A DNA stretch of 64,000 bases from CAWCDJ01 sp963796675 (lineage in GTDB: Bacteria; Acidobacteriota; Terriglobia; Bryobacterales; Bryobacteraceae): NCBI GenBank assembly GCA_963796675.1, contig CAWCMS010000013.1, forward strand, positions 310,001 through 374,000, written 5' to 3'. Made by a program: the position numbers and the translations under genes. Shown one piece after another: positions 9,996-19,024 of this stretch. The first letter of the stretch is position 1. Every line of letters starts with the position of its first letter. The notes beneath the pieces were generated by a model. That model saw only the letters and a program-made list of their open reading frames with translations. It was not told the origin of the DNA and did no database searches.

Positions 9996-10384
9996 TACAC
10001 CGGGTTCATCGAGTCCTTCGAGCCGCGCGGACTGTGCGATTCTTCCCACCACGCGCCGGAATCCCCCGCTTCCCCGCCATCGACTACTCTCTGCACAGGA
10101 TAGTTCGCAACGGTCGAGTGCTTTACGCTAAGAAGTAGATGGATGGCGAGGTTCTCCTGTAAGACGCCTTACGGTACTTACTCGCGGAACCGGCTTTCCT
10201 GGCGAAGCACTTGCATGAGTAAGCATGGCCTCTGGCCGCCGCTGAAATCGTGAAGCGGACGTGGCCTCGAGCCATTGCGTGGAATGAACCGCCGTACTTT
10301 CCCTGGACGCCGGAAGTGCGCCCATACGACGGCAAACGGCTCGGAGGGGAAGCGGCTGCAATACCTGATTGGGAGAGGACTAGC
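9996..10384. other. 389-bp intergenic region with nested hairpin
   Basis: No convincing coding frame. It contains an imperfectly nested dyad: GGTTC (10150-10154) pairs with GAACC (10187-10191), and inside it GTAAG (10159-10163) pairs with CTTAC (10168-10172) around a four-base loop. It may be the 5' leader of the LPXTG gene. A GGGAGAGGA ribosome-binding site lies just before the ATG at 10385. Confidence 0.4.
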
Positions 10385-11104
10385 ATGAAGAGTCTCGCAT
10401 TATCGATTCTGGCCGTAATGGCCGCAGTGTTGTTCCTGTCTCCGCAAGCGAGGGCGGATGCGTGGAACAAGAAGACGATCGTAACTTTCAACGAGCCCGT
10501 GGAGATTCCCGGACGGGTGCTTCCGGCCGGCACTTATGTCTTCAAATTGGCCGATATGATGGCCGATCGCAACGTGGTGCAGGTGTTCAACAAAGATGAG
10601 AATCACCTGTATGGAACGTTCCTCGCCATTCCCGATTACCGGATGAAGACTCCGAATAAACCGATCATCACTTTCGAGGAGAGAGCCGCCGGCTCGCCTC
10701 AGGCCATCAAAGCGTGGTTCTATCCCGGCGATAACTACGGAGACGAGTTCGTCTATCCTAAGGTGCGGGCGGCCGAGTTAGCCAAAGTTACTCAGCAGCC
10801 GGTGCCCGCCATGCCCAACGAATTGGCCGGGAATACCCAGAAGCCCGTGCAGTCGGCGAAAGAGCCCGCGGTCGTGCAGATGGAGCAATCGCAAGTGACC
10901 GTGCAGCAGCCCGAGGGCGGCGAACAGCAGCTTGCGGAAGCGTATCCGCCACCCTCCCCGGTTAATTCCGCATCCCGGCAGACCGCAAGCACGCCGCGCG
11001 AATTGCCGAAGACCGGCAGCGAATTACCGCTGATCGGACTAATCGGACTCATCTCGCTGGGCGCCGGATGGTCGCTGCGCACGCTGGCGCGGCACGTCAG
11101 CTGA
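10385..11104 (+). CDS. exported protein with C-terminal LPXTG sorting signal
   Basis: 239 aa. A signal peptide (MKSLALSILAVMAAVLFLSPQARA) leads into a beta-rich domain (FNEPVEIPGRVLPAGTYVFKL, then AIPDYRMKTPNKP and AWFYPGDNYGDEFVYPK) that recurs in Acidobacterial hypotheticals. A low-complexity Q/P/E/V linker (about residues 135-205) follows. The C-terminus is a complete sorting signal: LPKTG at residues 207-211, a hydrophobic stretch (LPLIGLIGLISLGAG) and a basic tail (RTLARHVS). A class D-like sortase is encoded two genes downstream, making this its likely substrate. The upstream frame is open to 10250, but the ATG at 10385 has the ribosome-binding site and signal peptide. The role of the beta domain is unknown. 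Confidence 0.85.
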   Translation: MKSLALSILAVMAAVLFLSPQARADAWNKKTIVTFNEPVEIPGRVLPAGTYVFKLADMMADRNVVQVFNKDENHLYGTFLAIPDYRMKTPNKPIITFEERAAGSPQAIKAWFYPGDNYGDEFVYPKVRAAELAKVTQQPVPAMPNELAGNTQKPVQSAKEPAVVQMEQSQVTVQQPEGGEQQLAEAYPPPSPVNSASRQTASTPRELPKTGSELPLIGLIGLISLGAGWSLRTLARHVS

Positions 11105-11130
11105 TCGCGGACATGATGGAGGGAAAGAGA

Positions 11131-12057
11131 GTGCGGGCGGCCCGCTGGTTGCCCCTCTCTCTGCTGTTTCTTAATTTCGCGCCGCTCGCTCTGCCCCAAA
11201 ACGGGGAGGATCCCGGCGGCCGGATCTCGGTGGATGTCAGCCTGGTTGTACTGCATCCGTCCGTGACCGGCCGCGGGGGCCTCCCCGTCCCCGGACTCGA
11301 AGCGCGGAATTTCCAGGTCTTCGACAACGGTGTGGCGCGTCCCGTCACTCTCTTCGGCAACGAGGACATTCCCGTAACGGTAGGCTTGGTAGTGGACCAC
11401 AGCGGCAGCATGCGTCCCAAGATCCACGACGTGATTGCCGCCGCCGAAACCTTCGCCCGGGCCAGCAATCCGGGCGACCAGATCTTCGTCGTCAACTTCA
11501 ACGAGAAGGTTTCCTTCGGGCTGCCCGAAGAGATTCCCTTCACTGCCAGTCCACCCCAACTACAGCAGGCGATTCTGCGCAACGGAATTACGGGGAGGAC
11601 GGCGCTCTATGATGCGATTACCGCCGCCCTGAAGCAGCTGCGCAAAGGAACCCGCGAGAAGAAGGTGCTGATCGTCATCAGCGATGGCGGCGACAATGCC
11701 AGCCGCGCCACGCTGGCCCGGACCATGGAGGCAGCGAAGGAGTCCGACGCCATCATCTATACCGTCGGCCTGTTCGACATCGACGATGCCGACCGCAACC
11801 CACGGGTGCTCGAGCACCTGGCGCGCTCCACCGGCGGCGAGGCGTATCTGCCGAAGGAGCCTTCCGAGGTCGTGGGAATCTGCCGCGAGATCGCCAGGGA
11901 CATTCGCAGCCAGTACACGCTCGGATTCTCGCCGCCGCCCGACGCGGGAACGGCCTGGCATACGCTCCGCGTGGTCGCGACGGCGCCCGGCATGAGTCAT
12001 CTGACGGTGCGCGCGAGGACCGGTTACTATCCGCAAGCCTCCGGAGGGTCGCGATGA
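11131..12057 (+). CDS. VWFA domain protein with intact MIDAS
   Basis: Exported VWA-domain protein of about 308 aa, VWFA-related Acidobacterial type. A hydrophobic signal (RWLPLSLLFLNFAPLALPQ) precedes VDVSLVVLHPSV and FQVFDNGVARPV, then a VWA fold with a complete metal site: VVDHSGSM (DxSxS), TGRTALYDAI (the distal Thr) and VLIVISDGGDN. The C-terminal part shows IRSQYTLGFSPP and RARTGYYP, usual for the family. Start is uncertain: GTG 11131 has GGAGGG at 11118-11123; ATG 11113 and 11116 lie upstream. It starts soon after the LPXTG gene (stop 11104) and its stop overlaps the sortase ATG by four bases. No sorting motif of its own. Confidence 0.85.
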   Translation: MRAARWLPLSLLFLNFAPLALPQNGEDPGGRISVDVSLVVLHPSVTGRGGLPVPGLEARNFQVFDNGVARPVTLFGNEDIPVTVGLVVDHSGSMRPKIHDVIAAAETFARASNPGDQIFVVNFNEKVSFGLPEEIPFTASPPQLQQAILRNGITGRTALYDAITAALKQLRKGTREKKVLIVISDGGDNASRATLARTMEAAKESDAIIYTVGLFDIDDADRNPRVLEHLARSTGGEAYLPKEPSEVVGICREIARDIRSQYTLGFSPPPDAGTAWHTLRVVATAPGMSHLTVRARTGYYPQASGGSR

Positions 12058-12617
12058 GGCTGCTGCGGTGGGCGTCTTATGTGTTCTTCCTGGTGGCCGC
12101 GGCGGCTCTCGGCTATTACGCGTACGTCACGGGAAGCGCCTGGGTCTTCGAACAGCGGGCCGGCCGGGAACTCGCCCGCGCGCACCACGCCACGACAGCG
12201 ACGGAGCCGCCGGAGGTCGCGCGCGACGGCCTGATCGGCCGGATCGAAATTCCGCGGCTCCGGATCTCGGTGGCGCTGGCGGAAGGGGCGGACGCCGCCA
12301 CGCTGCGTAAGGCCGCGGGCCACATCGAAGGCACGGCATTCCCGGGTGATGCCGGCAATGTCGGGATCGCCGGACACCGCGACACGTTTTTCCGTCCGCT
12401 GCGGCACATTCGTCCGAACGATCTGATCGTGCTCGATACGCTGCGCGGGAGCTACCGGTACCGCGTGGTATCGACCAGGATCGTGAGGCCGCGCGACGTG
12501 GGCGTGCTCTCGCCCACGCCGCACCAGGCCTTGACCATGGTGACGTGCTACCCGTTTTATTACCTCGGATCCGCGCCCTACCGCTTCATCGTGCGAGCGA
12601 AGCGGGTTGCCGGATGA
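12054..12617 (+). CDS. class D-like sortase
   Basis: Membrane-anchored cysteine transpeptidase of 187 aa that would cleave LPXTG-type signals between Thr and Gly and join the protein to an amino acceptor. A single N-terminal transmembrane helix (about residues 5-28) is followed by IGRIEIPRLRISVAL, typical of class D/E-like sortases. The catalytic triad is complete: His108 in IAGHRDTFF, Cys165 in TMVTCYPF and Arg177 in APYRFIVRA. Translationally coupled to the VWFA gene (ATGA overlap) and two genes from an LPXTG protein, so a one-substrate sortase unit is likely. The acceptor molecule in a diderm envelope is unknown. Confidence 0.88.
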   Translation: MRLLRWASYVFFLVAAAALGYYAYVTGSAWVFEQRAGRELARAHHATTATEPPEVARDGLIGRIEIPRLRISVALAEGADAATLRKAAGHIEGTAFPGDAGNVGIAGHRDTFFRPLRHIRPNDLIVLDTLRGSYRYRVVSTRIVRPRDVGVLSPTPHQALTMVTCYPFYYLGSAPYRFIVRAKRVAG

Positions 12618-12629
12618 CCGCGGCGGGTC

Positions 12630-15600
12630 CTACTCTTCCCCCGCCGCGGCCACGTTGAAGCCTTCCACCGCGATTCGCGGATGTTCGCCGCGAGTGTCCG
12701 CATCTTCGATTTCGGTGCGGATCGTGCGGCTTTCGCCGGGCATCAGGGCCACGTAATTGTCGCTGTAGATGGCGGGCAGGATACGGTCGCCCGATTTTTC
12801 GCGCACCGCCTTCAGCCGCACCATCAGGGCCGGCTGCGCCGACGTGTTGCGGATCTCGGTTTCGAGCACCCAACGCTTGCCGTCGCGCGATACCTTGGTG
12901 GACGCGTCGAGTTTCACCTTCGGTAGCGTGCGGATCGCCTGAAAGTGATTCTCCTCGGTTCCACGCATGTAGAAATTGCGTGAGATCAGCGTATCGCCCC
13001 GCCGCAGTTCGAGCCGCAGGAAGTGCACTGGCGTAAGGCCTTCGGGGAACTCCAGGCGGATCGGCGCGGCGACGGAATCTTCCGCGCTATCGAGCGTGGC
13101 GCTGGCGGTCCACTGTTGCCTGCCGTCCATATTGAGGATCTCGGCCTTCGCGGTGAGCCCCGAAGCGCTGCCGCCGCTGTAGTTCACCACTTCCACTGTA
13201 TTGTTGGCCGGGTTCCACTGGATGTGCAGCGGCTCGGCACCCTTCTTAGAGCCGAAGTAGCCGGCGGTGGGTTCGAGGTAGTAGTCGTATGTCTGCCACA
13301 CCATGGACGGCCACGCGGGATGGCTCATCCAGAGCAGCAGCGCCCATGCGGTTCTTGCTCTGCGATTCGAACATGGCGCGATAGCCGTCGTAGTTTTCGA
13401 ATTGCGCGAGCGGGACCCAATCGGCCGCATTCGCCGCCGGCCCGTAGCTGGTCTCGATGTGGTTGACGAAGGCCTCGCCGCCCTGCGCGCCGGCCAGGCA
13501 GAAATCGTGCATGTCCCCACATCGGTGCCGAGCGGCCACATGGCTTTCTGCCGGCATCATCGCCAGCAGGCTATCATAGGTGACGATGTTCGGCATGCCG
13601 ATCTCGCTGTGGAACTTGGTGCCGGCGCGCTGCTCGAAGTAGAACCTCGGGCTGCATCGCGCGGTACGGGCCGTGGCCCGCTGACGGTTTCGTCGGCCGA
13701 GCTCGGAATATATTGGATGTCCGCGGTCAGTTCCTTCAGGGCCGCACGGATCGAGTCGTCGAGCGGCTTCAGGGGATAGCCTTCGTTGCGGCCGCAGTAG
13801 AGGCCGATCGAAGGATGGTTGCGGATGCGCAGGAGCGTGTCCCGTACGTTGCGCATGAACATGGCGTTATCGTCCGGATCCGGCCCGTCCCATGGATTCG
13901 CCAGCCAGAAATCCTGCATGACGACGATGCCGTTGCGATCGGCCGCTTCGTAGAAGGCGTCTTCGCCGATCTGCCCCACCCAGTTCCGCACCATGTTGAA
14001 GTGCATGTCGCGGTGGTAGCGCATGGCGGCTTCGTATTCCCGGCCGCGGTAGCGCAGCATCGATTCGCTGAAGCCCCAGTTTCCGCCCTTGGGAATGAAG
14101 CGGCGGCCGTTGATCCACATCTTGAGCGCGCCGCCATCCTGCGAATAGGTGAAGCGGCGGATGCCGGCCTGGAAGTGCGCTGTGTCGGAATCTTCGAACT
14201 TAGCTCCACGTTGTAGAGGTTCGGCTCGCCGTAGCCGGCCGGCCACCACAGCTTCGGATTTTCGACCGCCAGGTGTCTTCTCGACCGTCGAAGAGCCAGA
14301 CGCCGGGAGACTCACGCGCTGTTCAAAGGACTGGTCGCCGAACTTGCCGTGCAGCGTGCCGGCAACCGGCGCCGCCGAGTGATTCTGCAGCGTCACTGCG
14401 ATCTTCACTTCGGCCCGCGCTGCATCCGCGCTGGTGGTGGCCACCGAGGGATTCTCGAGCGTCACGTCCCGAGTCACGCTGAAGCGGACGCTGTTCCAGA
14501 TGCCGATATCCCGGCCGCGGACGGTGGGGATCCAATCCCATCCGATGGACGCATGAAAGGTCGGATTGTCCGCGCCGAGCGCGCCGCCATTGAGGCCGAC
14601 GGCTTCGAAGGTCTTCTCCTTGGTGCTGCCCGGCGTGGCGTTCGCGACAATGCGGACGGCCAGTGCGTTCCTCTTCCCGGCGATGAGTTTGCCGGTGACG
14701 TCGAACCGAGTGCGGATGAACGCCCCTTCAATGCGGCCGAGCTTGGCGCCGTTCAGATAGACGTCAGCCTTCCAGTTGATGCCGTCGAGGTTGAGCCAGA
14801 CTCTGCTGCCCGCCGCGGCGGCCGGGGCCGGAAATTCGTCGCGATACCAGAAATCGCCGCAGAAGAAGGAGTCCGAGATCATCAGCTGGTTGTCGCCGAA
14901 GTTCGGATCGGGCACGGCCCCCGCGTTGTAGTAGCTGGTGAGCACGGTGCCCGGCACCGTGGCGGGCACCCATGCGCTATCGTCGAAGCCCGCCTGCGAG
15001 AGTGACTCCCCCGCGGCCGCGACCTGCGATGCGCGCTGCACTTTCCAGGCGCCGCCCGCCAACTGGAGGCCGGAAGCCGCCGGCTTCGGAGCCACTTCCA
15101 CTCCGCCGCGGCCGTAAACTTCGAGCTCGCTCAGGATGTAGCCATCGGGCGAGGACGGTTTGGTCATCAGCACCCGGACGTACCGGCCTTCGGCGGGCTG
15201 CGCCAGGCGGATATCGGCGCTATCGAGCGCGTGAACAGTCTGCCACTCCTTGGCGTCGTCGGAAACCTGCAGGGATCCTTCGGCGGCCGGGCGGATCCAG
15301 GCAAGCGCCACGCGGTCGAACTGGCTGCGCGCGCCGAGATCGACATACACCCACTCTTCGCCCATGCCGCCGCTCTTCCAGGCGCTGGTGAAGTCGAAGA
15401 GGCCGCCCAGGTGGACCAGTTGGCGGCCCTGGTAGAACCGCACCTCGGCGATTCGCCAGGTCAGCGGCCTGCCGTTATCGAACTGCAGGCGATAGAAGCG
15501 GTAATGGGAGGGTTTCGCAAACGCGATGTGCGGATGCAATTCGCCGGTCGGATGGGCCATTCCGGTGGCCTGGCCGAGTGGGTGCCACGCCTGCCCGTCA

Positions 15601-16082
15601 TCGGACCCGAGTACGGTGCATGCCCATTCCTGGTTGTCGGCCTCGGCGGCGAGCACGTTCGCGTCGAGCTCCAGACGGTCCGCCGCCGGGGCAGTGGCGC
15701 CGCCATGAATCTCGATCTGCAGCCAGGGGCTGGTGCCTTTCAGTTCGGTGGTGGAGGCCCAGTTGCTGTCGACCGCCAGTTCGCGCGTGCCGCGCGGCAG
15801 CGCGCCCTGGGTGCTGGTCGAAACAGCCAGCCAACGCGGCAGCCGGGTGTCCTTGACCCCGTCAGTGACCAGCTGGGCGGTCAGGTTGTAATCGTAGCTG
15901 CTCGAATGATACGCCGGACGGCGAAGTGCAAGGTTACGATACCGCTGGGTCCCCGCATGCACCGTAGGCGACCAATTCTCTGCCGGGGAGCCCGGGTACA
16001 CTCCGACACCGCGTGTGTACTCCTGCGCTTCCACACAGGGAAGAGCAAATAAAAAGAGGGTAAGTAGGAAGATTCGAGACAT
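12630..16082 (-). pseudogene. discoidin-GH2 exo-beta-glycosidase, frameshifted
   Basis: Secreted glycoside hydrolase family 2 enzyme of about 1150 aa if repaired, most like exo-beta-D-glucosaminidase/beta-mannosidase types. From the ATG at 16082: signal peptide (ending CVEAQ), two F5/8 type C (discoidin)-like regions (about residues 45-320), a GH2 sugar-binding domain (SDSFFCGDFWYRDEF), an Ig-like domain, and the TIM barrel. The acid/base Glu (GRNEG, codon 13782-13784) and nucleophile Glu (FHSEIG, codon 13603-13605) are both present but in different frames. Frame breaks lie near 14280 and 14210 (between them the other frame reads ENPKLWW..GYGEPNLYNVEL), near 13680 and near 13340. The C-terminal beta domain then runs to 12630. 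Convergent with the sortase gene. Confidence 0.8.
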
Positions 16083-16367
16083 CGGAAGAAGCCCTGAGGA
16101 AGAAAAGCTGAGGCGCGCCCCTTCTCATCCGCGGATCCTGGCCGCGCAACATGGTGTGTCGAGCGAGGACTTATGGCAGTCGCTCATGGCACTGATCTTC
16201 GAGGATCGCATCCTTAGCCGTCAGGGGCGCTAATCGAGGACTACTGTATCCTCTTTTCCAGCCTAAGGACAACGGGACAAACCGTATGTCACCCGTTAGA
16301 ACACCGCACAGTGTGCCTTGGCAGCCCATTGCGTGATTCGCCCTAATCAGGTGCAAATGGGTATATT

Positions 16368-17639
16368 ATGGAGGTCACATTGGGGCATACGAGTTCGAGC
16401 CTGGGTCCGGTGCCGTATAGCCAGGAAGACCGCGAGAAGATTCAGCGGGAGCTGGCCCTGATTTTGGATAGCCCCCAGTTTCGTGGGAGCCGGCGCTGCC
16501 AGGACTTTCTTAGCTTCGTCGTGGCGCAGACCCTTGAGGGCCATGCCGACACGCTGAAAGAGCGTGGCCTTGCGATCGAGGTCTTCGGCCGCAAAGCGGA
16601 TGCCGATCTCGAAGAAGACAGCATCGTGCGGGTGGGCGCTCGCGAGGTGCGGAAGCGGCTGGCTCAATATTACCTGGCGGCTGCCGGTTCCGAGCGGGTC
16701 CGCATCGAGTTGCCCCCGGGCAATTACATCCCGCTCTTCCACGTGGCGGCCCCCATCGAGACCATCGAACCCGCTTTCGCTCCGGTTCACCCGATTCCCG
16801 CTCCTCCGCCGCCGCGTCGCTCCCGCCTGAAGATTCTGATTGCCGCGATCGGCGTGGCCGCGGTCGCTCTGGCCGCCGTCTTTTTATTGCGAAGTCCGCG
16901 GGAGTTCGACACCTTTTGGGAGCCGGTGTTCCACTCGCAGAGCCGGGTCATGATTCTATTGGCTCATCCGACCGTGTTTCACCCCACGGACCATGCCCGC
17001 GCGATCGAAAAAGAGCTCCATCCGCAGATGGCGAACCCCTGGGAACAACCGCTGGAAGTCCCGCCGGAACGTCTGACAGGGTCGGATTTCGTGGCGGTCA
17101 AAGACACATATGTCGGCTTGGGCGACGGCCTGGCGCTCTTCCGCCTGGGGGCGCTATTTGAACGCCACGCGCAGAACGCGCGCGTCCGGCTGGCCAGCAA
17201 GGTGGAGTTTCCGGACCTTCGGGACTCCGCGACCATCCTGATCGGCGCCTACACCAACCGCTGGTCGATGTCCGTTTCCAAAGACTTGCCGTTCCGTTTC
17301 GCCAACTGCTCGCTGACGCCGTGCATTCTCGCGCCGGACGGCAAGCAGAACTGGAAAATCGGCGACTTTCACGAAACCGGGCGGTCGAACGACGATTACA
17401 TTCTGATTTCCCGCCTGCCGCGCTCCAGCACCGGGAATTTCGCCGTGATCTGCGCCGGCCTCACGCAATCCGGCACGGACGAAGCAGGCCGGATCCTGTG
17501 CGACACCGATACCCTCACCCCGATCCTGAAGCACCTTCCCCGCGGCTGGAACAACAAAAACCTGCAGCTTCTTCTGCACTCCAAGGTCATCGGCGAGACC
17601 ACCGCTCCGCCGCAGCTCCTAGCCTCGAAGGTTTGGTAG
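16368..17639 (+). CDS. single-pass membrane protein of unknown function
   Basis: 423 aa. The N-terminal domain (residues 15-120: DFLSFVVAQTLEG, LKERGLAIEVFGRKAD, DSIVRVGAREVRKRLAQYY) matches a small helical module that I associate with the N-termini of adenylate-cyclase-like and TPR signalling proteins of Acidobacteria and rhizobia, probably DNA- or protein-binding. After a proline-rich linker comes one transmembrane helix (about 150-172), then an extracytoplasmic domain of about 250 aa that I do not recognise (VMILLAHPTVFHPTDH, FPDLRDSATILIGAYTNRWS). This gives cytoplasmic regulator, membrane and sensor order. The start at 16368 lacks a good ribosome-binding site; TTG 16380 has GGAGG five bases before it and may be the true start. 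Confidence 0.65.
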   Translation: MEVTLGHTSSSLGPVPYSQEDREKIQRELALILDSPQFRGSRRCQDFLSFVVAQTLEGHADTLKERGLAIEVFGRKADADLEEDSIVRVGAREVRKRLAQYYLAAAGSERVRIELPPGNYIPLFHVAAPIETIEPAFAPVHPIPAPPPPRRSRLKILIAAIGVAAVALAAVFLLRSPREFDTFWEPVFHSQSRVMILLAHPTVFHPTDHARAIEKELHPQMANPWEQPLEVPPERLTGSDFVAVKDTYVGLGDGLALFRLGALFERHAQNARVRLASKVEFPDLRDSATILIGAYTNRWSMSVSKDLPFRFANCSLTPCILAPDGKQNWKIGDFHETGRSNDDYILISRLPRSSTGNFAVICAGLTQSGTDEAGRILCDTDTLTPILKHLPRGWNNKNLQLLLHSKVIGETTAPPQLLASKVW

Positions 17640-17679
17640 CTAACCACTCTATTCAGCCGCAGTCTAACCGATCAGCCGG

Positions 17680-18258
17680 ATGGAACTAACCGACGGAGCG
17701 TTCGTAGCCCGGGTCAGAGCCGGGGATGCTGACGCATTTCGGGCGCTCGTGGAGCGCCACGGCCGTTCTCTGTTCCGGCTGGCATATCGTATGACCGGCA
17801 ATGAACAAGACGCGGAAGATGTGGTCCAGGAGACCTTCCTGAGAGCCTACCGGCAGATCGGGAAGTTCGACGAGCGGTCGAGTTTCGGTACCTGGCTCTA
17901 CCGGATCGCCGCTAACTGCTCGCTCGATTCCATTCGCTCCCGGAAGCGCCGCTCCGAACAGGTGGCGGCGGCGGGAGATCCGGCGGAAGAGGAGATCGTA
18001 GCCTCGCTACCCTGCGATAGCCCGGGTCCCGAGCGGCAGGCCTTGAGTACCGAGGTCCGAGGCCGCGTGGCGGACGCCATGCGCGAACTGAGCGCTACCG
18101 AAAGAACAGCCTTCGTGCTGCGGCATTTCGAAGGCTTGTCGATCGAAGAATTGAGCCGGGTCCTGGATTGCCAGCCCGGCGCGGCCAAGCACAGCGTCTT
18201 TCGCGCCGTGCAGAAATTGCGAAGGGCACTGGAGCCCGTTGTGAGTCCCGCAAGATGA
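17680..18258 (+). CDS. ECF-type RNA polymerase sigma factor
   Basis: Sigma-70 family extracytoplasmic-function sigma factor, 192 aa, directing RNA polymerase to a stress or envelope regulon. Region 2 is clear: FRLAYRMTGNEQDAEDVVQETFLRAYRQIGKF is spread over residues 31-62 and is followed by SFGTWLYRIAANCSLD. Region 4 shows LSATERTAFVLRHFEGLSIEE, LSRVLDCQPGAAKHSVFRAVQKLR. Length is normal for RpoE-like ECFs. The stop overlaps the anti-sigma start by four bases (ATGA), the usual arrangement for coupled sigma/anti-sigma pairs. Start ATG 17680 follows a 40-bp gap from the previous gene. Confidence 0.93.
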   Translation: MELTDGAFVARVRAGDADAFRALVERHGRSLFRLAYRMTGNEQDAEDVVQETFLRAYRQIGKFDERSSFGTWLYRIAANCSLDSIRSRKRRSEQVAAAGDPAEEEIVASLPCDSPGPERQALSTEVRGRVADAMRELSATERTAFVLRHFEGLSIEELSRVLDCQPGAAKHSVFRAVQKLRRALEPVVSPAR

Positions 18259-19013
18259 GTCACCTGAGCGAAGAAGTATTGATTCTCCACTACTACGGCG
18301 AGGAGGCCGGCGGCGAAGATGCCGCGCGCCACCTGGAAATCTGCTCCGAATGCCGGGCCCTGTACGGGTCGCTGCAGCGGGTGCTGAACGCCGTGGATGC
18401 GCTGCCGGTTCCGGAGCGCGGCGAGGAGTATGGCGCGGTACTGTGGTCCCGGATCGCGCCGGCAATCCCGGTTCGACGCGCCTGGTGGCGGCCCTCGCCC
18501 GCCTGGCGCTGGGTGGCAGCGGCCGCGGCCGCCGCGGTCCTCATGGTTGCCGCATTTCTCGCCGGACGTTTTTACCCCGCTGGACAGCGGCCAACCCAAC
18601 TGGCGGTCGTGGATACTCAGGGCCGCGAGCGCATTCTTTTGATGGCGGTAGGCGACTATCTCGACCGGTCGCAGATCGTGATTGCCGAACTTGCCAATAC
18701 AGCGACCAAAGGGCCGCTCGATATCAGCAACCAGCAGGAGCAGGCAGCCGACCTCTTGACCGAAAGCCGCCTCTATCGCCAGACCGCGCTCCACACCGGG
18801 AACGACCAGGTGGCCGCGCTGCTCGACGATCTCGACCGCACCCTGCTCGAAATCTCGCATTCGCCGTCCCAGCTACCGCCGCATGCCCTGGCGGAGTTGC
18901 GCGAGCGGCTCCATTCCGACGGAATTCTGTTCAAGATTCGGGTTCTGGGCTCGAACGTCCGGAACCGGGAAGATTCGAGGGTCGACCCTCGTTCGCCCCA
19001 ACAAAAACTCTAA
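18255..19013 (+). CDS. zinc-finger anti-sigma factor, membrane-bound
   Basis: 252 aa. The N-terminal zinc-binding anti-sigma module is seen in ARHLEICSECRALY (H-x3-C-x2-C), which would clamp the ECF sigma in the cytoplasm. One transmembrane helix follows at about residues 78-100 (WVAAAAAAAVLMVAAFLAG). The roughly 150-aa extracytoplasmic part has ADLLTESRLYRQTAL and LLDDLDRTLLEISHSP, a helical region often seen in Acidobacterial anti-sigma proteins. ATG 18255 overlaps the sigma stop and is chosen for that reason. Eleven bases separate it from the next gene, so the four genes 17680-21474 form one operon. Confidence 0.88.
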   Translation: MSHLSEEVLILHYYGEEAGGEDAARHLEICSECRALYGSLQRVLNAVDALPVPERGEEYGAVLWSRIAPAIPVRRAWWRPSPAWRWVAAAAAAAVLMVAAFLAGRFYPAGQRPTQLAVVDTQGRERILLMAVGDYLDRSQIVIAELANTATKGPLDISNQQEQAADLLTESRLYRQTALHTGNDQVAALLDDLDRTLLEISHSPSQLPPHALAELRERLHSDGILFKIRVLGSNVRNREDSRVDPRSPQQKL

Positions 19014-19024
19014 AGAGGATACCG

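Noticed and set aside
16015..16233. Possible 72-aa gene upstream of 16368
   Set aside because: It starts inside the GH2 signal-peptide region on the opposite strand, lacks a ribosome-binding site and has no recognisable sequence; 16083-16367 is treated as non-coding.
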